NCBI GenBank assembly: GCA_964246985.1
Contig: CAXTSE010000016.1
Coordinates: forward strand, 8,012 to 72,011
Direction of reading: 5' to 3'
DNA: 64,000 bases
From: CAXTSE01 sp964246985
GTDB lineage: Bacteria; Actinomycetota; Actinomycetes; Actinomycetales; Microbacteriaceae
Part shown: positions 15,501-23,071 of the stretch, piece by piece
Layout of the letters: each line of letters begins with the position of its first letter
Position numbering within the stretch: position 1 is the first letter of the stretch
The notes under the pieces: model-generated
The model's input: only the letters and a program-made list of their open reading frames with translations
The model's database searches: none
What the model was told of the DNA's origin: nothing
Position numbers and translations under genes: made by a program

Positions 15501-16055
15501 GCTACCGACCCGGTCGTTTCGCGCCGACCTCCGCTCCGTCCCGTCGCGCTGGCGGCGCTCGCGATCTTCGCCTTCGGCGTCGTACGCGGCATCATCTCGA
15601 CGCTGTTCAGCGGCGCCACGAGCGCGATCTACGGCAACTCGGGGTTCCAGACCGAGTTCCTCGTTCCGGGTCTGATCGGCGAAGTCAGCACCTGGGCCGT
15701 GTCGAGCGCCGGGGTCGGGCTCTCGCTCTGGCTGATCGCGCCGGTGCGCAGGGACCACCTGCTGCTCGATGTCGCCCTGCGGGCGGCCCTCGCCGCTCTC
15801 GCTGCCGGCGTGCTGCTCTGGCTGGTGAGCCTGCCGACCATCCTCGGACGCGTGCGCGGCACACTGCTCACGACAGGGCTCGAGGACCTCGTCGGCGGAC
15901 CTCCGTCGGCGGCGGGGGAGCTGGCGGCGGCTGCCCTGGGTATCGTCCCGCAGGCGCTCGCGATCTACCCGCTCGCCCTGATCGCCGCGTACGCGCTTCG
16001 CCAGTGGATGCGTCGCGGACGCCAGTCGACGGAGGTCGCCGATGCCGCGTCGTGA
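15498..16055 (+). CDS. Polytopic membrane protein, unknown function
   Basis: A 185-aa protein with four predicted membrane segments (VALAALAIFAFGVVRGI, a middle pair around 60-105, and IYPLALIAAYAL near the end). The N-tail is short and basic and the C-tail RRGRQ-rich. It overlaps the next membrane-protein gene by 14 bases, so the two are probably made together and may form a complex. I recognise no family. Confidence 0.75.
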   Translation: MATDPVVSRRPPLRPVALAALAIFAFGVVRGIISTLFSGATSAIYGNSGFQTEFLVPGLIGEVSTWAVSSAGVGLSLWLIAPVRRDHLLLDVALRAALAALAAGVLLWLVSLPTILGRVRGTLLTTGLEDLVGGPPSAAGELAAAALGIVPQALAIYPLALIAAYALRQWMRRGRQSTEVADAAS

Positions 16056-16617
16056 TCTCGGCGACGTCGCCGTGACGGCACTGACGCGTCCGGGGGTGGG
16101 CTCGGCGCTGCTCGCGGGGCTCGGGGTGTACCTCGTGTTCGTGCTGCCGTCGCTCGCCAGCACCCTGGTCTACGTGCTGCTGGATCGCGGATACGGCCAG
16201 GACCCCGCCGCCTACCTGTCGTACATCCTGCCCGCGACCCTCCCCTCGATCCTCCTGCCGCCGATTCCGCTGTCGGTCGGCGTCGTCCTCGCCTTCTGGC
16301 AGATCGCGCCGATCGCACCCGAGCTCCGGATGGCGCACGTCGTGACCCGCTCGCTGCTCGCCGCCGTCGTGGGCTCGATCCTCAGCGGCATCCTCGCGTT
16401 CTTCCTCACGCTGACACCGCGGCTCACCGGACCGGAGGCATCCCAGTACACGCCACTCCGCGCGGTCGCAGAGTCGGCTCGTCTCGCGGCGCCGGGAGCG
16501 TTCGACCTGCTCTTCGATGCCCTGATCGCCGTGCCGCTGGCCGCTCTGCTCCTCTGGGGATGGCTGCAGTCGCATCCCCCGAAGGCCACGGCGCGCGGGG
16601 CTCTCGACGAGGTTTGA
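16042..16617 (+). CDS. Polytopic membrane protein, unknown function
   Basis: A 191-aa protein with about four membrane segments (LLAGLGVYLVFVLPSLAS, a Pro/Leu/Ile-rich pair near 70-95, SLLAAVVGSILSGILAFFL, and FDALIAVPLAALLLWGWL). The start at ATG 16042 lies inside the preceding gene. Both genes of this pair have similar length and topology, so they may be distant paralogues, but the sequences are not obviously alike. No function can be named. Confidence 0.72.
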   Translation: MPRRDLGDVAVTALTRPGVGSALLAGLGVYLVFVLPSLASTLVYVLLDRGYGQDPAAYLSYILPATLPSILLPPIPLSVGVVLAFWQIAPIAPELRMAHVVTRSLLAAVVGSILSGILAFFLTLTPRLTGPEASQYTPLRAVAESARLAAPGAFDLLFDALIAVPLAALLLWGWLQSHPPKATARGALDEV

Positions 16618-16637
16618 CCCACCGCCCGTTTTGCCGC

Positions 16638-16712
16638 TATTCTTGACCCTTGGTGCGCGCGTGGCTCTGCCCGCATGTCTAGCGCCAACATCTTTCAGAC
16701 AAAAGGATTCTC
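16638..16712 (+). promoter_or_regulatory. Promoter and leader of rplU-rpmA
   Basis: TATTCT at 16638-16643 is the likely -10, giving a leader of about 63 nt before GTG 16713. The leader ends in AAAAGGA, a good ribosome site. Ribosomal-protein leaders for L21 are known in other bacteria; no matching fold could be confirmed by eye. Confidence 0.45.
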
Positions 16713-17021
16713 GTGGTTTACGCAATTGTGCGCGCCGGTGGCCGGCAGGAAAAGGTCGAGGTCGGCACCATCGTCGTCCTCGACCGCATCAAGGCCGACA
16801 AGAACGGCAACATCGAGCTCGCTCCCGTGCTTCACGTGGACGGTGACACCATCACGCACGACGCTCAGGCGCTCGCCAAGATCACCGTCACCGCCGAGGT
16901 CATCACCGACCTGCGCGGCCCGAAGATCGTCATCCAGAAGTTCAAGAACAAGACCGGGTACAAGAAGCGTCAGGGCCACCGCTCGGAGCTCACCCGCGTC
17001 AAGATCACCGGCATCAAGTAG
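16713..17021 (+). CDS. rplU: 50S ribosomal protein L21
   Basis: Binds 23S rRNA in the large subunit. 102 aa, standard size. It begins VVYAIVRAGGRQEKVEVG and has the C-terminal KNKTGYKKRQGHR signature. GTG 16713 is the start: it is preceded by AAAGGA and matches the family N-terminus. It is followed 13 bases later by rpmA, the usual L21-L27 pair. Confidence 0.98.
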   Translation: MVYAIVRAGGRQEKVEVGTIVVLDRIKADKNGNIELAPVLHVDGDTITHDAQALAKITVTAEVITDLRGPKIVIQKFKNKTGYKKRQGHRSELTRVKITGIK

Positions 17022-17034
17022 CGAGGCGACAGCA

Positions 17035-17283
17035 ATGGCACACAAAAAGGGCGCATCGTCCACCCGTAACGGCCGCGACTCCAACGCCCAGTACCTCGGC
17101 GTGAAGCGCTTCGGCGGCCAGGTCGTCAAGGCCGGCGAGATCATCGTCCGCCAGCGCGGCACCCACTTCCACCCCGGCGTCAACGTCGGCCGTGGTAAGG
17201 ACGACACCCTCTTCGCCCTCGCCGCCGGTGCGGTCGAGTTCGGTGCCAAGGGCCGTCGCCGCGTCGTCAACATCGTCGCCTAG
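17035..17283 (+). CDS. rpmA: 50S ribosomal protein L27
   Basis: Contacts tRNA ends near the peptidyl-transferase centre. 82 aa, starting MAHKKGASSTRNGRDSNAQ directly, without the cleaved N-extension found in Firmicutes. RQRGTHFHPGVNVGRGKDDTL is the family core. The ribosome site GAGGCGAC precedes ATG 17035. Confidence 0.98.
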   Translation: MAHKKGASSTRNGRDSNAQYLGVKRFGGQVVKAGEIIVRQRGTHFHPGVNVGRGKDDTLFALAAGAVEFGAKGRRRVVNIVA

Positions 17284-17284
17284 A

Positions 17285-17299
17285 TCTCGACAGGCTCGA
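17285..17299. repeat. 15-mer TCTCGACAGGCTCGA after rpmA
   Basis: Intergenic copy of a short repeat that also occurs inside ileS at 7755-7769. It is followed by TCAACG, as in dispersed intergenic repeats of related genomes (from general knowledge). Confidence 0.45.
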
Positions 17300-17319
17300 T
17301 CAACGTCTTAGCGTTTTTC

Positions 17320-17350
17320 GGAAGGGGCGGGCCGTCGGCTCGCCCCTTCC
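17320..17350 (+). terminator. Terminator between rpmA and obgE
   Basis: GGAAGGGGCG pairs with CGCCCCTTCC (10 bp) and the stem extends inward with a G-T pair. It should at least partly separate the ribosomal pair from obgE. Confidence 0.6.
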
Positions 17351-17374
17351 CCATTTGCAGGGAGAGTGCGACTC

Positions 17375-18943
17375 ATGGCGACATTCGTCGACCAGGTGAC
17401 GCTTCACCTGCGCGCGGGGCACGGCGGCAACGGCTGCGTGTCGGTCAAGCGCGAGAAGTTCAAGCCGCTGGCCGGTCCTGACGGCGGCAACGGCGGCTCC
17501 GGCGGAGACATCGTGCTCGTCGCCGATCCGCAGGTGACCACCCTGCTCGACTACAAGCGCGGGCCGCATCGTTCGAGCAACAACGGCGGCCCCGGCATGG
17601 GCGACCACCGGTCCGGCTACCAAGGCGAGGAGCTCACGCTCCCTGTGCCGGTCGGCACCGTCGTCTCGAGCCCCGACGGCGACGAGCTGGTCGACCTCGA
17701 CGAGCCCGGCATGCGCTTCGTCGTCGCGCCCGGCGGCCAGGGCGGCCTCGGAAACGCCGCGCTCGCCAACACGAAGCGGAAGGCGCCCGGCTTCGCCCTG
17801 CTCGGCACCTACGGCTGGGAGGGCGACGTCGTCCTCGAGCTGAAGACCGTGGCGGATGTCGCTCTCGTCGGCTACCCGAGTGCCGGCAAGTCGAGCCTGG
17901 TGGCGGCCCTCAGCGCCGCGAAGCCGAAGATCGCCGACTACCCGTTCACGACCCTGCACCCCAACCTCGGCGTCGTCGAGTCGGGGGAGTCGCGCTACAC
18001 GATCGCCGACGTGCCCGGCCTCATCGAGGGCGCCAGCGAGGGCAAGGGGCTCGGCCTCGAGTTCCTGCGTCACGTCGAGCGCTGCAGCGCCCTGCTCCAC
18101 GTGCTCGACTGCGCCACCCTCGATCCCGGCCGCGACCCGGTCAGCGACCTCGACGTCATCCTCGGCGAGCTCGCCGCGTATCCGGTGCCCGACGGGCAGC
18201 TGCCGCTCATCGAGCGCCCGCAGCTGGTCGCGCTCAACAAGGTCGACGTGCCCGACGCGCAGGAGCTGGCGCAGTTCGTCCGCGAGACGCTCGAGGAGCG
18301 CGGGTACCGGGTCTTCGAGGTCTCGGCGGTGAGCCGTTCCGGGCTGCGCGAGCTGTCCTTCGCGCTGGCCGAGCTGGTCGAGGCGGATCGCGCCGCCCGT
18401 CTGCTCGCGGCCGAGCACAAGCCCCGCATCGTGCTGCGCCCGCGCGCCGTGAACGAGACCGACTTCCACGTGCGCGTCGAGGGCGGCACCGAGCCGCTCT
18501 ACCGGGTCATCGGGGCGAAGCCGGAGCGCTGGGTGCAGCAGACCGACTTCACCAACGACGAGGCGATCGGCTACCTGGCAGACCGGCTGGCGAAGCTGGG
18601 CGTCGAGGACGAGCTGTTCAAGGCCGGGGCGACCCCCGGATCCGCCGTGGTCATCGGCGAGGGAAGCGGCCAGGTCTTCGACTGGGAGCCCACCCTCACG
18701 TCGGCGGCCGAGCTCATGACGAGCCCGCGCGGCACCGACTCGCGCCTCGACGAGCTCAACCGCCCGACCCGCAACCAGCGGCGCGAGGAGTACTTCGCCC
18801 GCATGGACGCCAAGACCGCCGCCCGCGCCGAGCTCGAGGCAGAGCGCGCAGCCGGCATCTGGGTCGACGATCGCGGCATCCGGGTGGTGCCGGGCGCGGA
18901 CGAGTCCGGCGACGGGGACGCCCGCGAGAAGGGCGACGCGTGA
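17375..18943 (+). CDS. obgE: GTPase Obg (CgtA)
   Basis: Ribosome-associated GTPase needed for 50S maturation. 522 aa. The Gly-rich Obg domain is at 1-158 (ATFVDQVTLHLRAGHGG; DGGNGGSGGD). The G domain has GYPSAGKSS at about 166-174, DVPGLIEGASEGKGLG and NKVD near 287. The C-terminal OCT domain is at about 350-430, followed by an acidic tail. ATG 17375 gives the standard MATFVDQ start; a GTG nine bases earlier is possible but GGAGAG spacing and homology favour ATG. It overlaps proB by four bases. Confidence 0.97.
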   Translation: MATFVDQVTLHLRAGHGGNGCVSVKREKFKPLAGPDGGNGGSGGDIVLVADPQVTTLLDYKRGPHRSSNNGGPGMGDHRSGYQGEELTLPVPVGTVVSSPDGDELVDLDEPGMRFVVAPGGQGGLGNAALANTKRKAPGFALLGTYGWEGDVVLELKTVADVALVGYPSAGKSSLVAALSAAKPKIADYPFTTLHPNLGVVESGESRYTIADVPGLIEGASEGKGLGLEFLRHVERCSALLHVLDCATLDPGRDPVSDLDVILGELAAYPVPDGQLPLIERPQLVALNKVDVPDAQELAQFVRETLEERGYRVFEVSAVSRSGLRELSFALAELVEADRAARLLAAEHKPRIVLRPRAVNETDFHVRVEGGTEPLYRVIGAKPERWVQQTDFTNDEAIGYLADRLAKLGVEDELFKAGATPGSAVVIGEGSGQVFDWEPTLTSAAELMTSPRGTDSRLDELNRPTRNQRREEYFARMDAKTAARAELEAERAAGIWVDDRGIRVVPGADESGDGDAREKGDA

Positions 18944-19734
18944 CCGGAGTGCGCGAGTCGGTGCTCGGAGCCCGTCGCATCGTGGTGAAGGTCGGCTCGT
19001 CGTCGATCAGCGGCGCGAACGCGGGTCAGATCGCGCCTCTGGTGGATGCGCTGGCCGCGACCCACGCGCGCGGCGCCGAGGTCATCCTGGTGTCCTCCGG
19101 CGCCATCGCGACCGGCATCCCCTATCTCGAGCTGGACTCCCGCCCCACCGACCTCGCGACGCAGCAGGCGGCGGCGGCTGTCGGCCAGAACGTGCTCATC
19201 TACCGCTACCAGGACAGTCTCGACCGCTACAGGATCGTCGCAGGGCAGGTGCTGCTGACGGCCGGCGACCTCGAGAACCCGACCCACCGCAGCAACGCCC
19301 AGCGCGCCATGGAGCGGCTGCTCGGCCTCCGCATCCTTCCCATCGTCAACGAGAACGACACGGTCGCGACCCACGAGATCCGCTTCGGCGACAACGACCG
19401 GCTCGCGGCGCTGGTCAGCGAGCTGGTGCAGGCCGACCTGCTCGTCCTGCTGAGCGACGTCGATGCGCTCTACACGCGCCCCCCGCAGGAGCCCGGCGCG
19501 CGTCCGATCGACCACGTTCCCTTCGACGACGACCTGTCGGGCGTCGAGCTGGGCGACATCGGCTCGGCCGGGGTCGGCACAGGGGGAGCGGGCACCAAGA
19601 TCGCCGCGGCCAAGCAGGCCGCCGCATCCGGGACCCCGGTGCTGCTCGCCTCGACCGGCAACGTCGCCGCCGCTCTCGCCGGCGAGATCACCGGCACCTG
19701 GTTCGACGCGAGGCCGACGCCCGTCAGCGAGTGA
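18940..19734 (+). CDS. proB: Glutamate 5-kinase
   Basis: First step of proline synthesis, phosphorylating glutamate. 264 aa: the amino-acid kinase domain only, without the C-terminal PUA domain that many ProB proteins have. IVVKVGSSS, LVSSGAIATG, NENDTVATHEIRFGDND and LSDVDALYT motifs are intact. GTG 18940 overlaps the obgE stop. proA follows 1.2 kb later, with an opposed MFS gene inserted between; the 3' end overlaps that gene by 11 bases. Confidence 0.95.
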   Translation: MTGVRESVLGARRIVVKVGSSSISGANAGQIAPLVDALAATHARGAEVILVSSGAIATGIPYLELDSRPTDLATQQAAAAVGQNVLIYRYQDSLDRYRIVAGQVLLTAGDLENPTHRSNAQRAMERLLGLRILPIVNENDTVATHEIRFGDNDRLAALVSELVQADLLVLLSDVDALYTRPPQEPGARPIDHVPFDDDLSGVELGDIGSAGVGTGGAGTKIAAAKQAAASGTPVLLASTGNVAAALAGEITGTWFDARPTPVSE

Positions 19735-20905
19735 TCGTGCGGTCCCGCGGGATCACCGGCACCGCCACCAGCGGCACGATCGCGAGGATCGCGAACGCGA
19801 CCGAGTACCCCACGAGCCCGATCAGCCCGCCCATGAGCGGAGCGACCGCCGCGGCGGCCGCGAACTGGCCGGTGTTCTGGGTGCCGAGCGCACGCCCCGA
19901 CCAGTGCGGCCCGGCGATCTCCGCGACCGCGGTGAAGGCAAGGCCGTTGTCGGCGACGCTCACGCAGCTCGCCGCGATGTAGAGCACGGCGACGAGCGGG
20001 GCGACGTGGAGCGCGCCCGCGCCCGCCGTCAGCAGCAGCAGCGGCACGCCGGCGAGCGCCACCCAGCGCAGCGGCCGCAGGCGGCTGCCGACCCGGTCGC
20101 TGAGCGCCCCGACGCCGATCCGTCCGAACGCGCCGAGGAACTGCGCCGACGCGACGAGCACCCCCGCCGCCACAGGGTCCCAGCGCTGGTCGGCGATCAG
20201 CCACACCAGGCCGAACGTCGACAGCACGTACTGCGGCACGACCAGCAGCGCCGACACACCGTGGATGCGCGCGAGCGTGCGATCGCCCCGGTACGGATTC
20301 GCGGGTCGGCCCTCGGCGTCGACCGAGCGCGGCTCGCGGTGCGGGTCGACGATGAGTGCGAAGCAGATGAGCCCCATCAGCAGCACGAAGGCTCCGCCGA
20401 GCCAGAGCGCGGGATCGAGCGACCCTCCTGCGACGAGCACCGGCACCGTCAACGCCCCGATGCCGACGCCGAGCGGCTGCGACATCTGGCGGATCCCCAT
20501 CGCGAGCCCCCGCCGCGACGCCGGGAACCAGCCGATCACCACGCGACCGCTCGCCGAGCTCGCCGACGCGGCGCACATCCCGACGACGACGAAGGCGATA
20601 CCGAGCGACACGTAGTCGCGGGCGAGCAGCGCGCCGACCATCGCGACGGCCGTCGCCAGCAGTCCGAGGGTGAGGATTCGGCGCTCGCCCCAGCGATCGG
20701 TCGCCGCGCCCCACAGCACGAGGGTCAGCAGGACGCCCACGTTGGGGGCGGCGGCGATCAGCCCGGCCTCCGCGAGCGAGAGACCCCGCTCGGTGTGCAG
20801 GAGGGGGATGAGGAACGCGGGCGTCGCGGTGACGAGCGAGGTCGCCGCCTGCGCGGCGACCGCGACGCCGAGCATGAGCCAGGGTCGGGGGGTGCGCAGG
20901 GACAT
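19724..20905 (-). CDS. MFS transporter
   Basis: A 393-aa protein with about 12 membrane segments. WGAATDRWGERRIL (about residue 65) is the MFS loop 2-3 signature, and the repeated half has GALSDRVGSRLRPL. It resembles the sugar/drug efflux-type carriers commonly annotated as YbfB- or NarK-like; the substrate cannot be read from sequence. It is inserted between proB and proA on the opposite strand. ATG 20905 follows ACAATA at six bases; GGAGGG directly abuts the ATG and is too close to be a ribosome site. Confidence 0.85.
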   Translation of the reverse strand: MSLRTPRPWLMLGVAVAAQAATSLVTATPAFLIPLLHTERGLSLAEAGLIAAAPNVGVLLTLVLWGAATDRWGERRILTLGLLATAVAMVGALLARDYVSLGIAFVVVGMCAASASSASGRVVIGWFPASRRGLAMGIRQMSQPLGVGIGALTVPVLVAGGSLDPALWLGGAFVLLMGLICFALIVDPHREPRSVDAEGRPANPYRGDRTLARIHGVSALLVVPQYVLSTFGLVWLIADQRWDPVAAGVLVASAQFLGAFGRIGVGALSDRVGSRLRPLRWVALAGVPLLLLTAGAGALHVAPLVAVLYIAASCVSVADNGLAFTAVAEIAGPHWSGRALGTQNTGQFAAAAAVAPLMGGLIGLVGYSVAFAILAIVPLVAVPVIPRDRTITR

Positions 20906-20932
20906 CCCTCCTATTGTCGCCCGCGCGCGTCG

Positions 20933-20947
20933 TAAACTCTGGCCATG
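20933..20947 (+). promoter_or_regulatory. Leaderless -10 of proA (TAAACT-N6-ATG)
   Basis: TAAACT at 20933-20938 and ATG at 20945 have the leaderless spacing, giving proA its own promoter away from proB. Confidence 0.6.
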
Positions 20948-22210
20948 CCCGAGATCGCCACCGCCCGCACCCTCGACGACAAGCTGCGCGCCTCACGAGA
21001 CGCGGCGCGCGTGCTGGCGACCACGGCATCCGGGGTCAAGGATGCCGGGCTCGAGGCCATCGCGGCCGCCGTCGAGGGGGCGGCCGGCCGCATCCTGCCT
21101 GCCAACGAGCTCGACCTCGCCAACGGCCGCGAGAACGGCCTGAGCTCGGGCATGCAGGACCGCCTCCGGCTCGACGCGGCGCGGCTCGCCGGCCTCGCGC
21201 AGGCGGTGCGCGACATCATCGCCCTGCCCGATCCCGTCGGAGGGGTCGTCCGCGGCTCCACCCTCCCCAACGGCCTGCAGTTGAGCCAGGTGCGGGTGCC
21301 CTTCGGCGTCGTCGGCGCGATCTACGAGGCGCGCCCCAACGTCACGATCGACATCGCGGCCCTCGCGCTCAAGAGTGGCAACGCCGTCGTCCTGCGCGGG
21401 GGGAGCGCGGCCGAGAACACCAACCGGGTGCTGGTCGAGCTGCTGCAGGAGGCGCTCGAGAGCGTCGGCCTGCCGGGCGATGCGGTGCAGACGATCGACG
21501 AGTTCGGGCGGGCCGGAGCCACCCAGCTCATGCAGGCGCGCGGGCTCGTCGACGTGCTCATCCCGCGCGGGAGCGCCGACCTCATCGACACCGTCGTGCG
21601 CGAGTCGAAGGTGCCCGTGATCGAGACCGGAGCGGGCGTCGTGCACGTGTTCCTCGACGAGAGCGCCGACGTGCAGTCCGCGGTCGACATCGTCGTCAAC
21701 TCGAAGGTGCAGCGGCCGAGCGTGTGCAACGCGCTCGAGACCCTCCTCGTGGATGCGCGCGCGGCCGAGCGGCTGCTTCCGCCGGTGATCGCGGCACTCC
21801 GCGCCGAGGGCGTGACGGTGCACGGCGACGCGCGCACCCGATCGGTCGACCCGGATGCGCTGCCCGCCACCGACGCCGACTACGCGACCGAGCACATGAG
21901 TCTCGACCTGTCGATCGCGGTCGTCGACGACCTCGACGGGGCCCTCGATCACATCCGCCGCTTCTCGACGCACCACACCGAGTCGATCGTGACCAACGAC
22001 ATGAAGCGCGCCGAGCGCTTCCTCGCCGAGGTCGACTCGGCGGTCGTGATGGTCAACGCGTCGACGCGCTTCACCGACGGCGGCGAGTTCGGCTTCGGTG
22101 CCGAGGTGGGCATCTCGACGCAGAAGCTGCACGCCCGCGGCCCCATGGGCCTGCCCGAGCTGACGAGCACCAAGTGGATCGTGCGCGGCTCAGGGCAGGT
22201 GCGGGGCTAG
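20945..22210 (+). CDS. proA: Gamma-glutamyl phosphate reductase
   Basis: Second step of proline synthesis, reducing glutamyl phosphate to the semialdehyde. 421 aa, normal length. VPFGVVGAIYEARPNVTID and ALKSGNAVVLRGGS form the NADP-binding part. The catalytic cysteine is about residue 261 in RPSVCNALETLLV. RFTDGGEFGFGAEVGISTQKLHARGP is the family C-terminal signature. Its TAG stop supplies the first three bases of the next gene's -10. Confidence 0.97.
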   Translation: MPEIATARTLDDKLRASRDAARVLATTASGVKDAGLEAIAAAVEGAAGRILPANELDLANGRENGLSSGMQDRLRLDAARLAGLAQAVRDIIALPDPVGGVVRGSTLPNGLQLSQVRVPFGVVGAIYEARPNVTIDIAALALKSGNAVVLRGGSAAENTNRVLVELLQEALESVGLPGDAVQTIDEFGRAGATQLMQARGLVDVLIPRGSADLIDTVVRESKVPVIETGAGVVHVFLDESADVQSAVDIVVNSKVQRPSVCNALETLLVDARAAERLLPPVIAALRAEGVTVHGDARTRSVDPDALPATDADYATEHMSLDLSIAVVDDLDGALDHIRRFSTHHTESIVTNDMKRAERFLAEVDSAVVMVNASTRFTDGGEFGFGAEVGISTQKLHARGPMGLPELTSTKWIVRGSGQVRG

Positions 22211-22222
22211 GCTGGATCCATG
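22208..22222 (+). promoter_or_regulatory. Leaderless -10 (TAGGCT-N6-ATG) overlapping the proA stop
   Basis: TAGGCT at 22208-22213 begins with the proA stop codon and is six bases before ATG 22220. Confidence 0.55.
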
Positions 22223-22441
22223 TTCTCGCTTGCTGCCTTCGTCGCCGAACACGAAGAAGAACTCGCGCCGCTGATCGCGCCCCCGCTGGTCTTCGCCGGC
22301 ATCGCGGTCGCCGTGTTCGTGCTGCTGGGCTTCATCACGTGGAGCTACCGCGACGTCTCGAACCGTCAGCCGGTCAAGCACCCCGGCGCGACCAACGCGC
22401 AGGGCGACCACACCGGCGGCCACTCGGGCACCCACCACTAG
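22220..22441 (+). CDS. Small single-pass membrane protein
   Basis: 73 aa. Residues 1-15 are acidic (AEHEEEL), 20-42 form one membrane helix (PPLVFAGIAVAVFVLLGFITW), then a basic, His/Gly-rich tail ending HTGGHSGTHH. Similar small proteins between proA and nadD are common in Microbacteriaceae, but no function is known. The His cluster might bind metal (inference). nadD starts 18 bases later. Confidence 0.78.
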   Translation: MFSLAAFVAEHEEELAPLIAPPLVFAGIAVAVFVLLGFITWSYRDVSNRQPVKHPGATNAQGDHTGGHSGTHH

Positions 22442-22459
22442 GGCTCCCGCGCTCACCGC

Positions 22460-23071
22460 ATGACCCTCACCGAGCCCGACGCTCCGCGCCGCCCGCGCAT
22501 CGGGGTGATGGGCGGCACGTTCGACCCGATCCACAACGGGCACCTGGCTGCGGCCAGCGAGGTGCAGCGCAGCTTCGACCTCGACGAGGTCGTCTTCGTG
22601 CCGACGGGCGAGCCGTACATGAAGTCGGCGGTCTCCCAGCCGGAGCACCGGTACCTCATGACGGCCATCGCGACGGCCTCCAATCCGGGGTTCACGGTGA
22701 GCCGGGTGGACATCGAGCGCGCCGGCCCGACGTACACCATCGACACCCTGCGCGACCTCCGGAAACAGAGGCCGGACGCCGACCTCTTCTTCATCACGGG
22801 GGCTGATGCGGTGGCCCAGATCGTCGAGTGGAAGGACGTCGAGGAGCTCTGGAGCCTCGCGCATTTCGTCGCCGTATCGCGCCCCGGGCACCCCCTGAGC
22901 ATTCGCGGATTACCAGAGCAGGGCGTAAGCTCCCTTGAAGTTCCTGCCCTGGCGATCAGTTCGACCGATTGCCGGGCGCGAGTCGGCCGGGGTTACCCGG
23001 TGTGGTACTTGGTTCCCGACGGTGTAGTGCAGTACATCTCCAAGCACCATCTCTACCGGAGTAGGACATGA
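22460..23071 (+). CDS. nadD: Nicotinate-nucleotide adenylyltransferase
   Basis: Makes deamido-NAD from nicotinate mononucleotide and ATP. 203 aa. GGTFDPIHNGHL at residues 18-29 is the nucleotidyltransferase signature, and SSTDCRARV near the end corresponds to the second motif (usually ISSTxIR; here Cys-Arg). FFITGADAVAQI is conserved. ATG 22460 is preceded by a poor ribosome site, so coupling to the upstream small gene is likely. It overlaps the next gene by ATGA. Confidence 0.95.
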   Translation: MTLTEPDAPRRPRIGVMGGTFDPIHNGHLAAASEVQRSFDLDEVVFVPTGEPYMKSAVSQPEHRYLMTAIATASNPGFTVSRVDIERAGPTYTIDTLRDLRKQRPDADLFFITGADAVAQIVEWKDVEELWSLAHFVAVSRPGHPLSIRGLPEQGVSSLEVPALAISSTDCRARVGRGYPVWYLVPDGVVQYISKHHLYRSRT